Below, one piece after another: positions 59,657 to 64,000 of a DNA stretch of 64,000 bases. Source of the stretch: Microbacterium proteolyticum (GTDB lineage: Bacteria > Actinomycetota > Actinomycetes > Actinomycetales > Microbacteriaceae); the NCBI RefSeq assembly GCF_030818075.1, contig NZ_JAUSZZ010000001.1:3658001-3722000 (forward strand). Reading direction: 5' to 3'. The translations under genes were made by a program, and so were the position numbers. How positions within the stretch are numbered: the stretch's first letter is position 1; every line of letters begins with the position of its first letter. The notes under the pieces were generated by a model. It searched no databases and was not told where the DNA came from. It saw only the letters and a list, made by a program, of their open reading frames with translations.

Positions 59657-60700
59657 CTACCGCGCCGCCGCCCTCGCATGCTCGGCCGATCCGGTCGTCG
59701 CCTCGCCCGGGGTGGGGGTCTCGGCACCCGCGGGGACGTCGCGCCGGCCGCGACGACGCGTGACCACCGCTACCGCGATCCCGCCGGCGAGCATGGCCAC
59801 GACAGCGAGCCCGGACCACGACACCGCCGCGGTCGTGAAGCTCTCGTCGACGACGCCCGGCGCGGTGAACGCGTCGTCGCCGAGCACGACCGGACGCACC
59901 GTCGTCGTCCCGAAGAGCGCGAAGACCGGCCACGCATTCGTCTCCGCCACGAGGGTGGCGCTGTCGCCCGGCAGCAGTTCCGCGGGCTCGCCCGCGAGCG
60001 CCGCCGCGTCGATGCCGGCGCCCGACACCGCGGCGAGCGCGCCGAGGCGCACGTTGCCGGTGTTCTCGACCCGGGTCTCGACGCGGACCACACCCGGTGC
60101 GAAGGGGATCCACGAGGGAGTGAAGGTCGTCGCGACATCGGAGACTTGCAGCGCGGGGACGATCTCACCGGCCACCTGCAGGTGCACGCGCACACCCACC
60201 CGGTTGGTGACGGCCACGCCGTCGCTGGATCGAGTGACCCCCACGACGATGCCGGCGGGATGGTCGCCCGGGGTGACGCCGGAGGGTACGTCGATGCGCA
60301 CCGGCAGTACGCGCGTCTCGCCGGGTGCGAGGCTCAGTGTGCCGGCATCCAGCCCTCCGACGGAGATCCAGGCGCCGGAATCCTGCGGGTCGCCCGCGGC
60401 GATGTCGAAGGCGCCGCTGTCACCGACCACGCCGTCGCCCGGAGCGACGGAGTAGGTGGCGGGTTCGGTCCCAAGGTTGGAGACGGCGATCGCGTCGTCG
60501 ATGCCGGCGCCCGGGGCGATCGTGTGACGCAGCGAGATGCGTCCGTCGGGCCCGGTGGAGGTGGCCGGCGCAACCGACCACTGCGCGGCCGAGCTGGAGG
60601 AGGGCGCCGGGTCGACGGTGACGGCGGCGGCGGGAGCGGCGGAGAGGAGCAGCACCGCGGCAGCGATGGCCGCGGAGAGAGCGAAGGTCCGGGGGAACAC
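59657..60700 (-). CDS. DUF916 (WxL-interacting-type) exported membrane-anchored protein
   Basis: 347 residues from a GTG. Signal peptide at residues 1-26 (AAIAAAVLLLSAAPAAAV). DUF916 region at about 40-165: WSVAPATSTGPDGRISLRHTIAPGAGIDDAIAVSNLGTEPATYSV and LSLAPGETRVLPVRIDVPSGVTPGDHPAGIVVGV; then a second Ig-like half (FAPGVVRVETRVENTGNVRLG), one TM near residues 298-318 and a basic tail. Firmicute relatives bind WxL-domain proteins at the wall. The gene upstream ends in a WxL-like domain, so the two are probably partners. Confidence 0.85.
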   Translation of the reverse strand: MFPRTFALSAAIAAAVLLLSAAPAAAVTVDPAPSSSSAAQWSVAPATSTGPDGRISLRHTIAPGAGIDDAIAVSNLGTEPATYSVAPGDGVVGDSGAFDIAAGDPQDSGAWISVGGLDAGTLSLAPGETRVLPVRIDVPSGVTPGDHPAGIVVGVTRSSDGVAVTNRVGVRVHLQVAGEIVPALQVSDVATTFTPSWIPFAPGVVRVETRVENTGNVRLGALAAVSGAGIDAAALAGEPAELLPGDSATLVAETNAWPVFALFGTTTVRPVVLGDDAFTAPGVVDESFTTAAVSWSGLAVVAMLAGGIAVAVVTRRRGRRDVPAGAETPTPGEATTGSAEHARAAAR

Positions 60701-60788
60701 GGGATACCTCGGGTCGTGAAGGGACGAACGGAAAGCGGGGTCGTGCGGCGATCGAACATCCCAGCGGAGCGCCGACGACGCGAAAGGA

Positions 60789-60820
60789 GCCGGTACGCCC
60801 CCGATCGAGGGCGCACCGGC
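60789..60820 (-). terminator. terminator of the alkaline phosphatase gene
   Basis: Arms GCCGGT-CGCCC and GGGCG-ACCGGC with one symmetrical mismatch, 9 bp past the stop, followed by TCCTTTCG on the minus strand. The DUF916 gene lies beyond it, so read-through or a separate promoter is needed. Confidence 0.75.
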
Positions 60821-60828
60821 CGGAAGGG

Positions 60829-62703
60829 TCAGTCCTTCGCGAACAGCGTGAGGGTGATCTCGCTGCCGTAGCGGCCGCTTTCAGCGGTCGCGGGGATCGT
60901 CAGCGCCAGGTCGGCGGCGACGACGGTCTCGCCCTTGCGCTCGACGCGGCCGGCGTCGGCGAGGGTGGCCGGCTTGTCCAGCGTCGCGGTGCCACCGGCG
61001 GTGGCACCGGCGGCCGTGCGCACGACCTTCGGCGTCCAAGCGAGGTTATCGGCACCGAACGAGCGGTTACCGGCGACGAACGCGGATGCCGAGCCCGACA
61101 GCGTCCACCCGCGGCCCTGAGCCTGCGCCTCATTGCGGGAGTCGTTCACGACGACCTCCGGCAGCTCGGCCTGCTGCGCCGACGCGTCGCCGGCGAAGGT
61201 GACCGGGCCGTCGGCGGCGGGGAGCGCGAGGCTCAGCTGACCGGCCTGAGCGGGCAGGGGCACCAGCGCCTCGACGCCGACGGCGTCACCCTCGGCATCC
61301 GCGTGCCCGAGCACGTCGAAGATGGTCTTGCCGAGGTCGGTGTTGTCGAGGTAAGCGCCGCGGACGAAGTCCCAGCTGGTGGCACGGGCGGTGAGCACCT
61401 CGGCCCCGGCACCCTTCGCGTACAGCGGCACGAGCGCATTGGTGTGGCCGCCCGAGTGCCACGACACGTTCGGCAGCTGGCCCGCGGTGCCGGTCAGGGC
61501 CGTCCACCCCTTCTCGGTACCGGCGCCGGGACCGGCGAGGTAGCCGGTCTCGTGGTCGGCGGTGACGATGACGAGGGTCTCGTCCCAGCTCGAGTTCTCC
61601 TCGACCCACTCGGTGACGGCGTCGACCGAGTCGTTGAACGACAGCTGCTCCTCCACGATGCGCGTGGTCTGATTGGCGTGACCGGCCCAGTCGACCGCGC
61701 CGCTCTCGACCATGAGGAAGAAGCCGTCCTCGTCCTTCTCGAGCACGTTCAGTGCGGCCTTCGCCGACGTGGCGAGCGAGGGCACGTCGGCATTCGCCGC
61801 GTCGGTGAACGGCAGCACCGTGCTGTTGGCGAGGCCGGGACGGTTGTACTGGAACGTCTCAGCGACACGGGCGAGGCCGAAGAGCTTGTCGGGCACGTTC
61901 TGGCCGTCGGCGACGCGCTCGAAGTCCGCCTTGCTCTCGATGTACGAGAAGGGCGTCTGGCCCTGCGTGACGCGCGCGAAGTCCGCCTCGGAGATCCACG
62001 ACCCCGCGCCGAAGTGCGATGCGCGTGAGGTGCCGGCATCCGTGTAGTTCGGGTGTCCACCGCCGATCAGCACGTCCACGCCCGAGTCGATCATCTCGGT
62101 GGCGAGTCCGTGGTAATCGTTGCGGCTCTTGTTGTGCGCGATGAAGCCGGCGGGAGTGGCGTGGTTGAAGGGGACGCTGGTGACCAGGCCCACCTTCTTG
62201 CCGACCTCCATGGCCTGCTCGCCGACGGTCAGCAGGCGCGTGCCGTCGGGGGCGAAGCCGAGGGTGCCGTTCGTCGTCTTCACTCCGGTGCCGAGGGCGG
62301 TACCGGCGGCTGCGGAGTCGGTCGCACCCGAGGCGACCCAGGTGAAGTCGCCCCAGGCCTGCTCCGGCGAGTAGGCGGCCCGACCGCCCGCGGAGTAGTG
62401 CGACTGCGCGATCTGCACGGGGAAGTCGTCGTAGACCTCGCTCTTGGTGCCGGGGATTCTCGTGGCTGTGCCGGAGTTCGGTGCGACCTCCACCTGCTGG
62501 TAGCTCGTGCCGTTCTCGTACAGGCGGGCGGCGTCGAACTGGTTGTAGCCGCCGCCGTCCGAGATGAGGACGATGACGTTGCGGGGGACGGGGGTCTCCG
62601 TGGTCTCCGCCGAGGCAGCGACGGCGGGGGTGGCGCCGAGGGCGACGCCCGCGACGGTGCTCATGACGATCAGACGCGTGCGTCCGGTCGTGCGCTTGTT
62701 CAT
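60829..62703 (-). CDS. exported alkaline phosphatase with a C-terminal WxL-like domain
   Basis: 624 residues from the ATG at 62703. Signal peptide ending near AVAASA (residue 30). Alkaline phosphatase core (PF00245 type): VIVLISDGGGYNQFD, nucleophile Ser in ATDSAAAGTALGTGVKT, VTADHETGYLAG and WHSGGHTNALVPLYAKG. After about residue 490 comes a separate domain: VNDSRNEAQAQGRGWTLSGS, LAWTPKV, GATAGGTATL and LALTIPATAESGRYGSEITL, which has the layout of a WxL wall-binding domain. It frees phosphate outside the cell and is probably held at the wall by the DUF916 protein. Confidence 0.93.
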   Translation of the reverse strand: MNKRTTGRTRLIVMSTVAGVALGATPAVAASAETTETPVPRNVIVLISDGGGYNQFDAARLYENGTSYQQVEVAPNSGTATRIPGTKSEVYDDFPVQIAQSHYSAGGRAAYSPEQAWGDFTWVASGATDSAAAGTALGTGVKTTNGTLGFAPDGTRLLTVGEQAMEVGKKVGLVTSVPFNHATPAGFIAHNKSRNDYHGLATEMIDSGVDVLIGGGHPNYTDAGTSRASHFGAGSWISEADFARVTQGQTPFSYIESKADFERVADGQNVPDKLFGLARVAETFQYNRPGLANSTVLPFTDAANADVPSLATSAKAALNVLEKDEDGFFLMVESGAVDWAGHANQTTRIVEEQLSFNDSVDAVTEWVEENSSWDETLVIVTADHETGYLAGPGAGTEKGWTALTGTAGQLPNVSWHSGGHTNALVPLYAKGAGAEVLTARATSWDFVRGAYLDNTDLGKTIFDVLGHADAEGDAVGVEALVPLPAQAGQLSLALPAADGPVTFAGDASAQQAELPEVVVNDSRNEAQAQGRGWTLSGSASAFVAGNRSFGADNLAWTPKVVRTAAGATAGGTATLDKPATLADAGRVERKGETVVAADLALTIPATAESGRYGSEITLTLFAKD

Positions 62704-62792
62704 GTGTTCTGTTCCGTTTCGTATGGGATTCACCGACCGTCGGGGGCCGGTCACCATCCACGCTGACGGACGGTCCTCTCGTGAGAACCAAT

Positions 62793-62814
62793 CTCAGGTC
62801 ACCCGCGGGTGAAC
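62793..62814 (-). promoter_or_regulatory. PHO-box-like direct repeats upstream of the alkaline phosphatase gene
   Basis: On the minus strand, GTTCACCCGCG is followed at once by GGTGACCTGAG. The first unit fits the 11-bp actinobacterial PHO-box consensus G(G/T)TCAYYYR(G/C)G fully; the second fits at 9 of 11 positions. A further GTTCACC occurs about 31 bp upstream. They lie about 90 bp before the start codon. Confidence 0.55.
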
Positions 62815-62894
62815 GTTCGCCTCGCGTCCTCACCGTTCGGTGAACAGTCGGGTGTGCGCTGGCATCCCTTCGCGCGAGATGCGATCATGCCGGG

Positions 62895-63923
62895 TCAGTC
62901 CGCCGCCGGGGTCTTCGCCCGCGATGGCTGCACGCGCGGCGGCTCGCCCGGCATCTTCGGGAACTCGGGCGGGAACGGCAGCTCCCCCAGCCCGCTGTCG
63001 AGATCGCGCTGCCACCACTCCAGGAGCGTGTCGATGCGCCCGGGCTTCTCGGCGAACCCGGCCCACGGATCCCCGATGGATGCCAGCCGCTCAGGGATCG
63101 AACGCACCGTGAACGCGAGCGGGTCGAGACCGTCGAGCTCCTCCCACGTCACCGGCGTCGAGACGGTCGCCGTGGGCAGGGCTCGGGGCGAATAGGCCCC
63201 CGCCATCGTGCGGTCGCGATTCGCCTGGTTGAAGTCCACGAAGATGCGCTCGCCCCGCTCTTCCTTCCACCAGCTGGTGGTCACGGCATCCGGCATCCGT
63301 CGTTCCAGCTCGCGCGCCGCGGCGATGACCGCGTGACGCACGTCGAGGAACTCGTGCGTCGGCTCGATGGGGCAGAACACGTGCAGCCCGCGGTTGCCGC
63401 TGGTCTTGATCCACGGCTCGAGGCCCGCTTCGCGCAGCACCGCGCGCAACTCGTGGGCCGCCGCGACCGCCTCGGCGATCCCCGTGCCCGGCTGCGGGTC
63501 GAGGTCGATGCGCAACTCGATGGGGTGGTCGGCGTCGCTCGCCAGCGAGGCCCAGGGGTGGAACACGATGGTGTTCATCTGCGCCGCCCACACCGCCGAC
63601 GCGATCTCGCCCAGGAAGAGCTGCGGATGCCGGCGCCCGCTGTTGTAGGTCACGGTCACGGCCTCCACGAAGGCCGGCGCACCCTTCGGCGGGTTCTTCG
63701 AGAAGAACGCCTCGCCGCCCACGCCCTCGGGGAAGCGCTCGAGTGACACCGGCCGATGCCCGTTCGCCGCGATGAACGGATCGGCGACGGCGATCAGGTA
63801 CTCGGCCAGCTCGCGCTTGGTGATGCCCACCTCGGGCCAGAGCACGCGGTCGGGGTTCGAGATGCCGACCTCGCGGTCGCCGTCGGGGCCCGGCACGGTC
63901 AGCGTGATGCGGGGGGATGCCAT
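62895..63923 (-). CDS. LigD-type DNA polymerase/primase domain protein (PolDom)
   Basis: 342 residues, a stand-alone LigD polymerase domain. ISNPDRVLWPEVGITKRELAEY, FFSKNPPKGAP, the catalytic Asp pair in ELRIDLDPQPG, HVFCPIEP, and the third Asp in RIFVDFNQANRDRTMAGAYSPRA. It adds nucleotides at DNA ends in non-homologous end joining. The ligase partner (LigC type) is coded separately at 58.2 kb. Leaderless start after TAGCGT. Confidence 0.92.
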   Translation of the reverse strand: MASPRITLTVPGPDGDREVGISNPDRVLWPEVGITKRELAEYLIAVADPFIAANGHRPVSLERFPEGVGGEAFFSKNPPKGAPAFVEAVTVTYNSGRRHPQLFLGEIASAVWAAQMNTIVFHPWASLASDADHPIELRIDLDPQPGTGIAEAVAAAHELRAVLREAGLEPWIKTSGNRGLHVFCPIEPTHEFLDVRHAVIAAARELERRMPDAVTTSWWKEERGERIFVDFNQANRDRTMAGAYSPRALPTATVSTPVTWEELDGLDPLAFTVRSIPERLASIGDPWAGFAEKPGRIDTLLEWWQRDLDSGLGELPFPPEFPKMPGEPPRVQPSRAKTPAAD

Positions 63924-63929
63924 GCCTCG

Positions 63930-63935
63930 ACGCTA
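63930..63935 (-). promoter_or_regulatory. -10 of the LigD-type polymerase gene
   Basis: TAGCGT on the minus strand, 6 nt before the ATG at 63923. Confidence 0.6.
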
Positions 63936-64000
63936 GTGCGAGGACCGGGGCGGTGTCTGCCGGGTTGCGGGCGGGGTGGGTGAGGTGCGGGCGGGGGCGG

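Overview
The window is very GC-rich chromosomal DNA from an actinobacterium, most likely a Microbacterium-like member of the Microbacteriaceae. The grounds are the GC-rich codon use, many GTG starts, GTGA/ATGA gene overlaps, the actinobacterial families present (DUF6350/PerM, F420-type nitroreductase, HemD with a winged helix, LigC with a LigD-type polymerase) and the very frequent heptamer GGATGCC/GGCATCC. I see no rRNA, tRNA, CRISPR array, integrase, transposase or replication origin.

Left part (1-12.9 kb): a DUF6350 membrane gene runs off the left edge. Next is a tightly overlapping minus-strand set nirB-nirD-cysG-hemD-sirohydrochlorin chelatase, which is assimilatory nitrite reductase together with the enzymes that make its siroheme. 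Then come an F420-type nitroreductase, a purine permease, a small membrane gene bracketed by two copies of a palindromic repeat, and sucCD. From 13 to 21.5 kb: a quinone oxidoreductase, a frameshifted small membrane gene, RidA, an ABC-2 exporter with a two-component system, a small-export-protein homologue, a histidine phosphatase and an NAD(P)H-hydrate dehydratase.

Middle part (21.5-45.5 kb): an alpha/beta hydrolase; a DUF305 lipoprotein with DUF6153 (probably copper-related); a five-gene surface-polymer cluster (phosphodiester glycosidase, GT2-GtrA, DUF4956, VTC domain, beta-helix lipoprotein); a DUF2975/HTH pair; a very Met/Cys-rich four-helix copper protein; an extracytoplasmic rhodanese with a YeeE/YedE thiosulfate permease; a LysR/DMT pair; an FNT channel; a MarR/MFS pair and an epoxide hydrolase/CGNR pair with clear operators; and a lower-GC island (43.3-45.6 kb) with a DUF4145 protein and an unrecognised 467-residue protein.

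Right part (45.6-64 kb): the second half of nitrate assimilation (narK, nasC-type nitrate reductase, FAD/[2Fe-2S] electron-transfer protein) feeds the nirBD products 40 kb away. It is followed by a cluster of 63-bp palindromes, a LysE exporter, a FAD oxidoreductase whose Rieske domain has lost its ligands, TetR, a 41-bp tandem array, YbaK, an acyl-CoA dehydrogenase, an AI-2E transporter, LigC ligase, a DUF916 protein next to an alkaline phosphatase with a WxL-like tail and a PHO-box-like promoter, and a LigD-type polymerase.

Two features cut across the window. At least sixteen genes have a TANNNT -10 hexamer exactly 6-7 nt before the start codon, which points to leaderless mRNAs. Several unrelated families of intergenic hairpin repeats (60-80 bp) sit at gene ends and in one case have been absorbed into a reading frame.
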